A stretch of DNA of 64,000 bases from positions 1 through 64,000 of the forward strand of contig NZ_JALBWV010000005.1 of assembly GCF_022678645.1 (NCBI RefSeq). Direction: 5' to 3'. The notes below the pieces were generated by a model. The model was given only the letters and a program-made list of their open reading frames with translations, did no database searches and was not told where the DNA came from. Shown here piece after piece: positions 55,036 to 63,810 of the stretch. Position 1 is the first letter of the stretch, and each line of letters begins with the position of its first letter. Both the position numbers and the translations under genes were made by a program. The stretch comes from Saccharopolyspora soli (GTDB taxonomy: Bacteria; Actinomycetota; Actinomycetes; Mycobacteriales; Pseudonocardiaceae).

Positions 55036-56010
55036 ATGTTCCCCTTCGCTTTCATCAAGGCGGGTTCGGAGCGCGAGGCGTTGACGGCCGGCGCGGGTGG
55101 CGGGCGCTACATCGCGGGCGGCACCACGCTGGTCGACCTGATGCGGGAAACCGTCGAGCGTCCCGGCACAGTGGTCGACATCAACACCCTGCCCTACCGG
55201 GACATCCAGGTCGGCCCGTCGGGATTGCGCGTCGGTGCGCTGGTGCGCATGAGCGATCTGGCCGCCCACCCGCAGGTCGTCGCGCAGTACCCGGTCATCT
55301 CGCAGGCGCTGGAGCTCAGCGCGTCGGCGCAGCTGCGCAACATGGCCTCCATCGGCGGAAACATCATGCAGCGACCGCGCTGCCCGTACTTCCGGGACGT
55401 GTCAGCGGCGTGCAACCGGCGGCAGCCCGGTTCGGGCTGCGCGGCGATCGGCGGCGAGAACCGGACCCTGGCGATCCTGGGTACCAGCGACAGCTGCGTG
55501 GCCACGCATCCCTCGGACCTGGCGGTCGCCCTGGTGGCCTTGGACGCCACCGTGCTGCTGCGCTCGGAGCAGGGGGATCGGGTGGTGCCGATCGCCCAGT
55601 TCTTCCGCCAGCCGGGACAAACCCCCGACCAGGAGCACGATCTGCGTCCCGGCGAGCTGATCGTGTCGGTGGAGGTGCCCGCAGCGCCGCACACGCGCAC
55701 GTCGGGGTACCTGAAGGTGCGCGACCGGCAGTCCTACGAGTTCGCGTTGTCCTCGGCGGCGGTGGCCCTGGACATCAGGGGTGGCGTGGTCAACGCGGCC
55801 AGGGTGGCGGTCGGCGGCGTGGCCACCGTGCCGTGGCGGCTGCCGGAGGTGGAACGGATGCTCGTCGGGAAACGAGCGGGCGAGCAGTTGTGGAACGACG
55901 CCGCGGCGCGGGCCGCCGATGGCGCGAAACCGTTGTCCGGCAACGGGTTCAAGGTGGAACTGATCAAGCGAACGGTAGCTCGCCAGCTCGCCACGATTGG
56001 AGCCCTGTGA
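55036..56010 (+). CDS. Aldehyde oxidoreductase FAD subunit (PaoB-like)
   Basis: A 324-residue FAD-binding subunit of the molybdenum hydroxylase type: YIAGGTTLVDLMRETVERPG and SAQLRNMASIGGNIMQRPRC form the FAD site. It carries extra cysteines (RCPYFRD, ACNRRQPGSGC, SDSCVATHPSD) like PaoB, which holds an additional 4Fe-4S cluster. It begins seven bases after the 2Fe-2S gene and its stop overlaps the next start. Confidence 0.92.
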   Translation: MFPFAFIKAGSEREALTAGAGGGRYIAGGTTLVDLMRETVERPGTVVDINTLPYRDIQVGPSGLRVGALVRMSDLAAHPQVVAQYPVISQALELSASAQLRNMASIGGNIMQRPRCPYFRDVSAACNRRQPGSGCAAIGGENRTLAILGTSDSCVATHPSDLAVALVALDATVLLRSEQGDRVVPIAQFFRQPGQTPDQEHDLRPGELIVSVEVPAAPHTRTSGYLKVRDRQSYEFALSSAAVALDIRGGVVNAARVAVGGVATVPWRLPEVERMLVGKRAGEQLWNDAAARAADGAKPLSGNGFKVELIKRTVARQLATIGAL

Positions 56011-58160
56011 TGACCGGCAAGGCCGTGGGCACCCCGATGTCCCGGGTGGAGGGGCGGTTGAAGGTCACCGGCGGCGCCACCTACGCCGCCGAGCACGTCA
56101 TCCCAGGTCTGGTGTACGGGGTGATCGTGAGCAGCACGGTCAGCCGGGGCACCATCACCGGCATCGACACGAGCAAGGCGATGGCGTCCCCCGGTGTGCT
56201 GCGGGTGCTGACCGACTTCACCGGCGTCCGGCTGGCCTTCGACTCGCGGCAGGTGAATTTCTTCGGCCAGCCGGTGGCGATCGTCGTGGCCACCAGCCTG
56301 GAGCAGGCCGAGCACGGCGCGTCGCTGGTGCAGATGAGCTACGCGACACAGCCGGGGCTGACCGACATCGACGCCCCCGCTGCCGTGCCGCAGCCCGCAC
56401 CGGGAAATCCGGACTACAGCCGCGGCGACGCGGACGCGGCACTGCACTCGGCGCACACCGTGGTGGACAACAACTTCACGATCCTGCGGGAGAACCACAA
56501 CCCGATGGAGCTGGGCTCGACCATCGCCCAGTGGGATGGCGGCAAACTCACCCTGTGGGACAAGACGCAATGGGTGCAGGGCACCCAGCGCGAAGTGGCC
56601 GCCGCCCTGCGCGTCGCCGTCGAGGACGTGCGGATCATCTCGCCGTTCGTCGGGGGTGCGTTCGGCAGCCAGGGACGGACCTGGGAGCACCAACTCCTGG
56701 CCGCCTTCGCTGCCCGTGAGGTGGGGCGGCCGGTGAAGATCGTGCTCACCCGCAAGCAGATGTACACCGGCACCGGCTATCGCCCGACCAGCAGGCAGCG
56801 GGTGGCGATCGGGGCGGATGCCGACGGTCGGATCAGCGCGATCGTGCACGAGGCGCGCACCGAGACCGCCCGGTACGCCCCGTACGCGGAGCGGCTCACC
56901 GAGCTGTCCGGGTTCATGTACGGCGGGCCGAACGCGCGCACCCAGTACCGGTTGGTGCCGCTGGACGTGAACCTGCCGACCTTCATGCGCGGCCCCGGAT
57001 TGAGCACCGGGGCGTTCGCCCTGGAGTCCAGCGTGGACCAACTCGCGCACGAACTGGGCATCGACCCGATCGAACTGCGGCTGCGCAACGAGCCAACCGT
57101 CGACGAGTCGAACGACCTGCCGTTCTCCTCCCGCCGACTGGCCGACTGCTACCGGACCGGAGCGCAGCACTTCGGGTGGCAGCAGCGCAGTCCGGTGCCC
57201 CGCGCCCGCAAGGAGGGCAACCTGCTGATCGGCATGGGCATGGCCGTTGGCGCGTACCACGCCTTCGGCTCGGCCACCGACGTGCTGGCGCGGATCCACG
57301 CGGACGGCACCGCTGAGGTGTTCACCGCGACCAGCGACTCCGGGCCGGGCACGTACACGTCGGCGACCCAGGTGGCGGCCGACGCGCTCGGGCTGCCGAC
57401 GAGCAGGGTGCGGTTCACGCTCGGCGACTCGTCGCTGCCGAGGGCACCCGTGCACGCCGGTTCCCAGACCATGGTCAGCGTGGGGTCGGCCGTGTTCACC
57501 GCGTGCAATGCGCTGCGGGACAGCATCGTGCGCATGGCAGTGGTCGATCCGGCCTCACCGCTGCACGGGGTCAAACCCGATGACGTGTCGGTGGACAACG
57601 GTCGGCTGTACGTGACGGCGGACCCCGGACGTGGTGAGACGTACCAGCAGATCCTCGGGCGGCGCGGCTGGCCGAGCGTGGACACCACGCAGGTCTGGGA
57701 GCCGGGCGACGTGGGCAGCAGGTTCTCGTCGTACTCCTACGGAGCTGTGTTCGCCGAGGTGTCGGTGGACGAATCGCTGGGTCTGGTGCGGATCCGACGC
57801 ATGTTCGCCGCCTACGACGCCGGGCGCGTGGTCAGCCCCAAGCTCGCGCACAGCCAAGCGCTCAGCGGCATGATCCAGGGCATCGGGATGAGCCTGTTGG
57901 AGAGCACCGTGCTGGACCACCGCGACGGCCGGGTGGTCAACGCCAACTTGGCCGACTACCTGGTACCCGTCAACGCCGATGTGACCGAGCTGGACGCGGT
58001 GTTCGTCAACGCGGAGGACACAGCGCTGGACCCGATCGGCGTGAAGGGGCTGGGTGAGGTGGTGATGGTCGGCGTGCCCGCGGCGATCGCCAATGCGGTG
58101 TTCAACGCCACCGGCCGCCGCCCGCTGGACCTGCCCATCACGTTGGAGAAGATGCTGTAG
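56010..58160 (+). CDS. Aldehyde oxidoreductase molybdenum subunit (PaoC-like)
   Basis: A 716-residue catalytic subunit with the molybdopterin cofactor. It starts MSRVEGRLKVTGGATYAAEH, has the cofactor-binding FVGGAFGSQGRTWEHQLLAA and SDSGPGTYTSATQVAAD, and the catalytic Glu in GVKGLGEVVMVG near the C-terminus. It oxidises aldehydes, probably aromatic, outside the cytoplasm. ATG overlaps the FAD-subunit stop by one base and has GGAG eight bases upstream. The dedicated maturation chaperone (PaoD/XdhC type) is not encoded nearby. A structured repeat follows 12 bases after the stop. Confidence 0.93.
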   Translation: MTGKAVGTPMSRVEGRLKVTGGATYAAEHVIPGLVYGVIVSSTVSRGTITGIDTSKAMASPGVLRVLTDFTGVRLAFDSRQVNFFGQPVAIVVATSLEQAEHGASLVQMSYATQPGLTDIDAPAAVPQPAPGNPDYSRGDADAALHSAHTVVDNNFTILRENHNPMELGSTIAQWDGGKLTLWDKTQWVQGTQREVAAALRVAVEDVRIISPFVGGAFGSQGRTWEHQLLAAFAAREVGRPVKIVLTRKQMYTGTGYRPTSRQRVAIGADADGRISAIVHEARTETARYAPYAERLTELSGFMYGGPNARTQYRLVPLDVNLPTFMRGPGLSTGAFALESSVDQLAHELGIDPIELRLRNEPTVDESNDLPFSSRRLADCYRTGAQHFGWQQRSPVPRARKEGNLLIGMGMAVGAYHAFGSATDVLARIHADGTAEVFTATSDSGPGTYTSATQVAADALGLPTSRVRFTLGDSSLPRAPVHAGSQTMVSVGSAVFTACNALRDSIVRMAVVDPASPLHGVKPDDVSVDNGRLYVTADPGRGETYQQILGRRGWPSVDTTQVWEPGDVGSRFSSYSYGAVFAEVSVDESLGLVRIRRMFAAYDAGRVVSPKLAHSQALSGMIQGIGMSLLESTVLDHRDGRVVNANLADYLVPVNADVTELDAVFVNAEDTALDPIGVKGLGEVVMVGVPAAIANAVFNATGRRPLDLPITLEKML

Positions 58161-58170
58161 ATGGATTCCG

Positions 58171-58350
58171 GACTCGTTTTGCGTGGCGGTGCGGGTAGCG
58201 GAACCTGAGCGGCCTTCTCCACTGTGGGAGGCCTCCTTGTGTATGTCCCGCGGCGGAGGGGCTGTCCTCGCGAGAAGACCGCTCAGAACCCGCGGCGGCG
58301 CAAGCGGCGAGGGTGGGTTGAGCGCTGCGCGCTTGCGGCAGCTCACCCCA
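58171..58350 (+). repeat. Structured dispersed element, copy C
   Basis: It starts CTCGTTTTGCGTGGCGG about 12 bases after the PaoC-like stop, in sense. Helices are GCGGGT/ACCCGC, CTGAGCGG/CCGCTCAG, the 2x2 loop CC/GA, TTCTC/GAGAA, and an inner hairpin CCTCC/GGAGG enclosing TGTATGTCC, then AGCGC/GCGCT at the 3' end. Almost every helix differs from copies A and B in sequence but keeps pairing, while TGTATGTCC and CTGTCCTCGCGAGA stay the same. Confidence 0.8.
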
Positions 58351-58702
58351 CCGTCACGTGGGGTATCGCGGCTGCGGCCCAATCAGGAATCAACCATCCA
58401 GGTGTCGGGGGGCCGCATGGGACGTCGAGTGTCCTATGTGGTCCCTTCTGTTCCGATACCCGCGCCGCCAGGACGGTCGGCCGGGACGAAAACAGGGAAC
58501 ACGATGCAAGCCCCGTGAAATCGCCGGGGCGACATCGATGAATCGCGCAACGCGCTGCGAGGACAGGAAATCCGGGGAAAACGGCAACCCGACATCTCCG
58601 ACTTCGGCCCCTTCCACGGGGCTCTTGATCGGTCTAGGGTGCCCGCTCAGAGCGCTCTCACGCTTTGTCCGTCTCAGGCACTGCCCGGAGGTGCTTCCTG
58701 CC
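58351..58702. other. Leader region of the beta-helix gene
   Basis: The 352 bases from the structured repeat to the next start hold no supported gene. A hairpin GCCCCG/CGGGGC lies at about 58510-58530 and further short inverted repeats follow. I compared the region in mind with the c-di-AMP (ydaO-type) riboswitch often found before actinomycete wall-active genes and do not see its conserved blocks. Confidence 0.35.
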
Positions 58703-60544
58703 ATGAATCCCGTCCCACAACGGCGTGGACGACGACGCCGGTTGCCGTGGCTCGCCGGTTTGGCCGCGCTCGCCGCCGTTTCCGCCGTCGCACCGACCGC
58801 CGTGGCGATCCCCGGTGTGAACACCGCGCACCAAGCTGACGGCAGCCGCGCACCGGCGGCGGCCTGCGCCGGGTCCGACACACCGGATTTCGGCCCGAAC
58901 GTGCGCATCTTCGATCCGAGCATGTCGCCGGAGAGCATCCAGGCTCAGCTGGACGCCGACTTCAACGCGCAGAAGGACACCCAGACCGACCAGTTCGCCG
59001 AGGAACGGGTGGCGCAGCTGTTCAAACCGGGGACCTACACCAACACCGCCAACGTCGGCTACTACACCTCCGTGGCAGGACTCGGCCAGAACCCCGGTGA
59101 CGTCACCATCAACGGCGACGTCACGGTCGACGCGTTCAACGAGTCCGACCAGGGCAACGCGACGCAGAACTTCTGGCGGTCGGCGGAGAACCTTTCCATC
59201 AACCCCAGCAGCGGCACCAACCGCTGGGCGGTGTCGCAGGCCGCTCCGTTCCGCCGCATCGACGTGCACGGCGGTCTCACACTCGAACCCGCCAGCCACG
59301 GCTGGTCGAGCGGCGGCTACATCGCCGACACCAAGGTGGCGGGCCAGACCACGTCTGGTTCCCAGCAGCAGTGGTACACCAGGGATACCAGCTACGGGAG
59401 CTGGTCGGGATCCAACTGGAACATGGTGTTCTCCGGTGTTTCCGGTGCACCGGCGACCAGCTTCCCGAATCCACCGATGACCACATTGGACACCACACCG
59501 GTGTCTCGGGACGTGCCGTACCTGTACGTCGACGCCGCGGGCAAGTACCAGGTGTTCAAGCCGGACCTGCGAACCGACGCCGCCGGCCCGAGTTGGGACG
59601 CCGGTAGCACGCCGGGCACCTCGGTGCCCATGAGCCAGTTCTACGTTGCGAAGCCAGGAGACACCGCGGAGACCATCAACAACGCGCTGTCCCAGGGCTG
59701 CAACCTGTTCTTCACGCCCGGCGTCTACCACCTCGACCAGACGATCCAGGTCACCAATCCCGACACCGTCGTCCTGGGCATCGGCTACCCGACGCTGATC
59801 CCGGAGAACGGGGTGACCGCCATGGAGGTCGCCGACGTGGACGGTGTCCGGCTCAAGGGGCTGCTGTTCGACGCGGGCACGACGAACTCGCCCACCCTGC
59901 TGACCGTCGGGCCGGAGGGCTCCTCCGCCGACCACTCCGCGAATCCGACCACCGTGCAGGACGTGTTCTTCCGCGTCGGCGGCTCGATCGCGGGCAAGGC
60001 GACGACGAGCATGGTCGTCAACAGCAACAACACGATCCTCGACCACATCTGGGCCTGGCGCGGGGATCACGGCAACGAGGGCACGGTCGGTTGGACGATC
60101 AACACCGGCGACACCGGCGTGATCGTCAACGGCGCCGACGTCCTGGCCACCGGTCTGTTCGTGGAGCACTACCAGAAGTACCAGGTCATCTGGAACGGCC
60201 AGAACGGCAGGACGATCTTCTTCCAGAACGAGATGCCCTACGACGTGCCCGATCAGGCGTCCTGGATGAACCCGAACGGCGTGAACGGGTACGCCGCGTA
60301 CCAGGTCGGCCCGGACGTCACCGCGCACGAAGCGTGGGGCCTGGGCAGCTACAACTACTTCAACGTCAACCCGTCGGTCAACAGCTACCACGCGTTCGAA
60401 GTGCCGGACACGCCGAACGTGAAGTTCCACAGCCTGTTGACCGTGTCGTTGAACGAGCAGGGCAGCATCACGCACGTCATCAACGACACCGGCGAGACGA
60501 CGCCACCAGGCACCAAACCGTCCAATGTGGTCAGCTATCCGTGA
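58703..60544 (+). CDS. Secreted right-handed beta-helix protein (GH55-like)
   Basis: A 613-residue exported protein with a signal peptide (about 1-35, basic start then WLAGLAALAAVSAVAPTAVA). The rest resembles pectin-lyase-fold proteins: repeated short strands, an N-terminal block RIFDPSMSPESIQAQLDADF, FKPGTYTNTANVGYYTSVAG, FFTPGVYHLDQTIQVTNPD, and ILDHIWAWRGDHG. Relatives are variously annotated as adenylyl cyclase or coagulation factor 5/8 proteins; GH55-type beta-1,3-glucanase is a more sensible structural comparison but not proven. GGAGGTG lies upstream of ATG 58703. It stands before a GH64-like glucanase gene, which supports a glucan-related role. Confidence 0.75.
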   Translation: MNPVPQRRGRRRRLPWLAGLAALAAVSAVAPTAVAIPGVNTAHQADGSRAPAAACAGSDTPDFGPNVRIFDPSMSPESIQAQLDADFNAQKDTQTDQFAEERVAQLFKPGTYTNTANVGYYTSVAGLGQNPGDVTINGDVTVDAFNESDQGNATQNFWRSAENLSINPSSGTNRWAVSQAAPFRRIDVHGGLTLEPASHGWSSGGYIADTKVAGQTTSGSQQQWYTRDTSYGSWSGSNWNMVFSGVSGAPATSFPNPPMTTLDTTPVSRDVPYLYVDAAGKYQVFKPDLRTDAAGPSWDAGSTPGTSVPMSQFYVAKPGDTAETINNALSQGCNLFFTPGVYHLDQTIQVTNPDTVVLGIGYPTLIPENGVTAMEVADVDGVRLKGLLFDAGTTNSPTLLTVGPEGSSADHSANPTTVQDVFFRVGGSIAGKATTSMVVNSNNTILDHIWAWRGDHGNEGTVGWTINTGDTGVIVNGADVLATGLFVEHYQKYQVIWNGQNGRTIFFQNEMPYDVPDQASWMNPNGVNGYAAYQVGPDVTAHEAWGLGSYNYFNVNPSVNSYHAFEVPDTPNVKFHSLLTVSLNEQGSITHVINDTGETTPPGTKPSNVVSYP

Positions 60545-60562
60545 TTTGACCAAGTGGTAATG

Positions 60563-60596
60563 GGATCCGGGCAAGGCGTCGGCCTTGCCCGGATCC
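60563..60596. terminator. Terminator hairpin after beta-helix gene
   Basis: A perfect 14-base stem GGATCCGGGCAAGG/CCTTGCCCGGATCC with a six-base loop lies 18 bases after the stop codon, so the glucanase gene downstream is probably transcribed from its own promoter. Confidence 0.82.
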
Positions 60597-60761
60597 GTTG
60601 GTTCGGCGGGCAGTTCTTCCCCGCGAAAATTCCCGTTTCGTGGCGAGAAGCGGACAGCCTCCGAGCGTCTGGTTGACCTCGTGCCCGAATCGCACGAAGC
60701 TCGTCCCGAGAGCGCTTTCCGCAGTCCCGCAGAGGGATTCCCCGAAATTCGGAGAGTGATC

Positions 60762-61712
60762 ATGCCCATTTCCGCACTGCCGCGGCGTTGGCGTCGCGGC
60801 ACCCTCGGCCTGCTGACCGCCGCACTGCTGGCGGCCGGTTCCTTCGCCACCCTGCCAGCGCAAGCGACCGACGAGCGAGGGTCGCCGCCGCCGGAGGAGT
60901 TCTGGGGCGACACCACGAACATCCCGCCCGCGCAGAACGTGCTCATGGTCAAGGTGCTCAACCGCACCAACGGCCAGTACCCGGACGACCAGGTCTTCTG
61001 GACCTTCAACGGCGAGACGCACTCCATCGCCGAGCAGCCCTACCTGGACATGCCCGCGAACTCGTCCGGGCGAATGTACTTCCACCTCGGCTCGCCGGAC
61101 AGCCAGTACTCCGACTTCATCGAGTTCACCGTCGGGCCGTCGACGTTCAACGGCAACACCACGCGGGTCGACGCGTTCGGCCTCAAGCTGGCGATGCGGC
61201 TGCGCGCCCACGACGGCTTCGACGCGCAGTTCGGTGAGGACTACGAGACGTTCCAGGAGGACCGGGAGGCCACCTTCCAGAAGTTCCGCGACGAGGTGCC
61301 GGAGGAGTTCAAACAGCTGGCGGATGTGGAGGCCCCGTACCGCATTCCGGCACCCGGCAGCGCGCCCGCGTTCCAGGAAGGGGGGCAGTACGCCAACTAC
61401 TTCACCGACTACGCGAACTCCGTCGGCGTGAACGAGACGACGCAGAACATCTTCGGTTGCGCCGGATCGTTGGCGGGCGATCCGACCATGTGCGCGGGGC
61501 TGAACCGGCACGTCGCCGAGCTGCCGCCGGAACAGCAGTCGGACCCGGCGAGGTTCTACCAGTCCGGGCCAGCCAACTACTACGCCAAGTTCTGGCACGA
61601 CCACAACATCAACAACCTCTCGTACGGCTTCCCGTACGACGACGTGGCCGACCAGGCATCGTACGTCTCGCGCGAGAACCCGCAGTGGCTGCTGGTCGCC
61701 GTCGGCTGGTGA
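60762..61712 (+). CDS. Secreted GH64-like beta-1,3-glucanase
   Basis: A 316-residue exported protein with a signal peptide (about 1-36, ending LPAQAT). The body resembles the thaumatin-like GH64 laminaripentaose-producing glucanases: QNVLMVKVLNRTNGQYPDDQ, SSGRMYFHLGSPDS, YSDFIEFTVG, RVDAFGLKLAMRLRAHDG, FGCAGSLAGDPTMCAGLNRH and a final FWHDHNINNLSYGFPYDD then WLLVAVGW. It would attack fungal-wall beta-1,3-glucan. GGAGAG lies before ATG 60762. I could not assign both catalytic acids with confidence. Confidence 0.8.
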   Translation: MPISALPRRWRRGTLGLLTAALLAAGSFATLPAQATDERGSPPPEEFWGDTTNIPPAQNVLMVKVLNRTNGQYPDDQVFWTFNGETHSIAEQPYLDMPANSSGRMYFHLGSPDSQYSDFIEFTVGPSTFNGNTTRVDAFGLKLAMRLRAHDGFDAQFGEDYETFQEDREATFQKFRDEVPEEFKQLADVEAPYRIPAPGSAPAFQEGGQYANYFTDYANSVGVNETTQNIFGCAGSLAGDPTMCAGLNRHVAELPPEQQSDPARFYQSGPANYYAKFWHDHNINNLSYGFPYDDVADQASYVSRENPQWLLVAVGW

Positions 61713-61718
61713 CGAAGT

Positions 61719-61760
61719 TGTCGGGGCAAGCCTTCGCATAGCACGAGGGGTGCCCCGACA
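61719..61760. terminator. Terminator hairpin between convergent genes
   Basis: A 10-base perfect stem TGTCGGGGCA/TGCCCCGACA with a 22-base loop lies six bases after the glucanase stop and about 40 bases before the stop of the convergent IclR gene. Confidence 0.65.
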
Positions 61761-61798
61761 GCACTGCCGGTTCGTCCACAGTGGCTAGCTGGGGATCG

Positions 61799-62617
61799 TC
61801 AGACCCAACCGCTTGCGCTGTGCAGCGGGCCGACGACCCGTGCGATCCGGTCCGCGACTTGGCGCAGCGCCTCGACGACTTCGAGTTGGCGCTGGTCGGT
61901 GAGCCGGGCGATCGGGATGGAGGCGCTGATGGCGTCCGTCGGCGTGTCCGCGTAGTGCAGGGCGACCGCGAAGCAGCGCAGGCCGACGGTGTTCTCCTCG
62001 TTGTCCACGGCGTAGCCGCGCTCGCGGGTCGTGGCCAGGTCGGCGTCGAGCGCCGCGCGGTCGGTGAGGGTGTGCGGGGTGAGCGGGGCGAGGTCGGCGG
62101 GAATGTGCGCATCCCGGTCCGCGCCCTCCCGGCTCGCCAGGAGGACCTTGCCCAGCGAGGTGCTGTAGGCGGGCAACCGGCGCCCGACCCGGCTGTAGGG
62201 CCGCAGGTACTGGCTCGACTCCTTGGTCGCCAGGTACACGACGTCGTAGCCGTCGAGGCGCCCGAAGTGGAACGTTTCGTCGAGTTGCTCGCGCAGCTCG
62301 TCGAGGTACGGCGCGATCAGCGGTAGGTACGGGTCGGAGTCCAGGTAGCTCGTCCCGGCCAGCAGCGCGCGAATCCCGATGCCGTAGAAGGTTCCGGTGG
62401 TGTCCGCCCGGACCCAGCCGTACTTGGCGAGCGTGCGCAGCAGCGCGTGCAGGCTGCTGCGGGGCACGCCGAGCGCCTCGCTGAGCTCGCGCAGCCGCAC
62501 CGGCCGGTTCTGCCGCGCGGCCAGGAATTCGAGGACTTCCACGGTCCGGGCCGCGGACTTGACCTCGCGGACCCCGGTCTCCGATCCCCCGAGCGCCTGG
62601 GCCGACTGTGACGTCAT
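61799..62617 (-). CDS. IclR-family regulator
   Basis: A 272-residue regulator. The winged helix is EVKSAARTVEVLEFLAARQN and LSEALGVPRSSLHALLRTLA, with the effector domain RRLPAYSTSLGKVLLAS and NTVGLRCFAVALHYADTP. ATG 62617 follows GGGGGA closely; an in-frame GTG/ATG further up (62671) lacks a site. Its target may be the oligopeptide-type ABC transporter on the same strand upstream, although 191 bases separate them. Confidence 0.9.
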   Translation of the reverse strand: MTSQSAQALGGSETGVREVKSAARTVEVLEFLAARQNRPVRLRELSEALGVPRSSLHALLRTLAKYGWVRADTTGTFYGIGIRALLAGTSYLDSDPYLPLIAPYLDELREQLDETFHFGRLDGYDVVYLATKESSQYLRPYSRVGRRLPAYSTSLGKVLLASREGADRDAHIPADLAPLTPHTLTDRAALDADLATTRERGYAVDNEENTVGLRCFAVALHYADTPTDAISASIPIARLTDQRQLEVVEALRQVADRIARVVGPLHSASGWV

Positions 62618-62808
62618 GCGTCCCCCTTTCCGGGTCACAGGGTAGCCATTCCGCTGGACAACCGTCCACATGGGCGGACGCGCGCCTCACCCGTCGGACA
62701 CGTCGAGGCGCTGCGCAACGTCGTCCGCACACCAGCTGCCGAGCGATGCGGACGGCGGTGCTGGCCGCGGATCATCGCGATCTCGTGATCCGCAGGCAGC
62801 GCCGGTCC

Positions 62809-63810
62809 TCATCCGCGCGCGCCAGCTGACGCCCCCGCGTCGGCGACCAGCGGGTGGTGGCACTCGGCACCGTGCCCACCGCCGTCGCGGACCAGCGGCG
62901 GCGCCTCGGTCGCGCACACGTCCGTCGCCTTCCAGCAGCGCGTTCGGAACCGGCAGCCCGACGGCGGGTTCAGCGGCGACGGGATCTCCCCGTCGAGCAC
63001 GATCCGCCCCGGCTTCCCGGCCCGGTCCAGCGACGGCGCGGCCGACATCAGTGCCGCCGTGTAGGGGTGCCGGGGCCGGTCGAAGACCTCCGCGGTCGTG
63101 CCCGACTCCACGATCCGACCCAGGTACATCACCACCACCCGGTCGGCGACGTGCCGGACCACGGACAGGTCGTGCGAGATGAACACGTACGACACGCCCA
63201 GCTCGCGCTGCAGTTCGGCGAGCAGGTTGAGCACCTGGGCCTGCACCGACAGGTCCAAAGCGGACACCGGCTCGTCGCACACGACGACGTCCGGGTCCAG
63301 CGCGAGCGCGCGGGCGATCCCCAGGCGCTGCCGCTGCCCGCCGGAGAACTCCTGCGGGTACCGGTCGGCGTCGCCGGGCCGCAGCCCGACCAGGTCCAGC
63401 AGTTCGCGCACGCGCGCCGCGCGTTCCTGCGAGGTCCGGTACATCCCGCGATGCGTGCGCCACGGTTCGGCGACGATCTCACCTGCCGTCATCCGGGCGT
63501 TGAGCGAGTCGAACGGGTCCTGGAACACCATCTGCACCCGGCGCCGCCAGTCGAGCAACGCCTTGCCGGACAGCGCGAACGGGTCGGTGCCGCTGAAGCG
63601 GACGGTCCCCGAATCGGGGAGTTCCAACATCAGCAGGGTGCGGGCCAGCGTCGACTTGCCGCAGCCCGACTCACCGACCAGGCCGAGGGTTTCGCCGCGG
63701 CGCAGGTCGAGGCTCACGCCGTCGAGGGCCCGCAGCCGACTGGTGGTGCGGCGGCTGCGCACGGCGAAGGTCTTGACGAGGTCGCGGACCTCGACCAGCG
63801 GATCAGGCAC
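62809..63810 (-). CDS. Oligopeptide/dipeptide-type ABC transporter ATPase (DppF/OppF-like)
   Basis: A 333-residue ATPase. Walker A is GESGCGKST (about 50), the Q-loop is in MVFQDPFDSLNARM, the signature EFSGGQRQRLGIARAL and Walker B VVVCDEPVSALD, with the H-loop in FISHDLS. The C-terminal oligopeptide-transporter extension has GCRFRTRC, VCATEAPPL and a terminal Cys-His pair. The GTG at 63810 has GGAGGTG five bases upstream and overlaps the end of the preceding ATPase gene by eight bases. Confidence 0.93.
   Translation of the reverse strand: MPDPLVEVRDLVKTFAVRSRRTTSRLRALDGVSLDLRRGETLGLVGESGCGKSTLARTLLMLELPDSGTVRFSGTDPFALSGKALLDWRRRVQMVFQDPFDSLNARMTAGEIVAEPWRTHRGMYRTSQERAARVRELLDLVGLRPGDADRYPQEFSGGQRQRLGIARALALDPDVVVCDEPVSALDLSVQAQVLNLLAELQRELGVSYVFISHDLSVVRHVADRVVVMYLGRIVESGTTAEVFDRPRHPYTAALMSAAPSLDRAGKPGRIVLDGEIPSPLNPPSGCRFRTRCWKATDVCATEAPPLVRDGGGHGAECHHPLVADAGASAGARG

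Noticed and set aside
58351..58702. Riboswitch (c-di-AMP or cobalamin type) before the beta-helix gene
   Set aside because: Some hairpins exist, but I do not see the conserved sequence blocks of either class.
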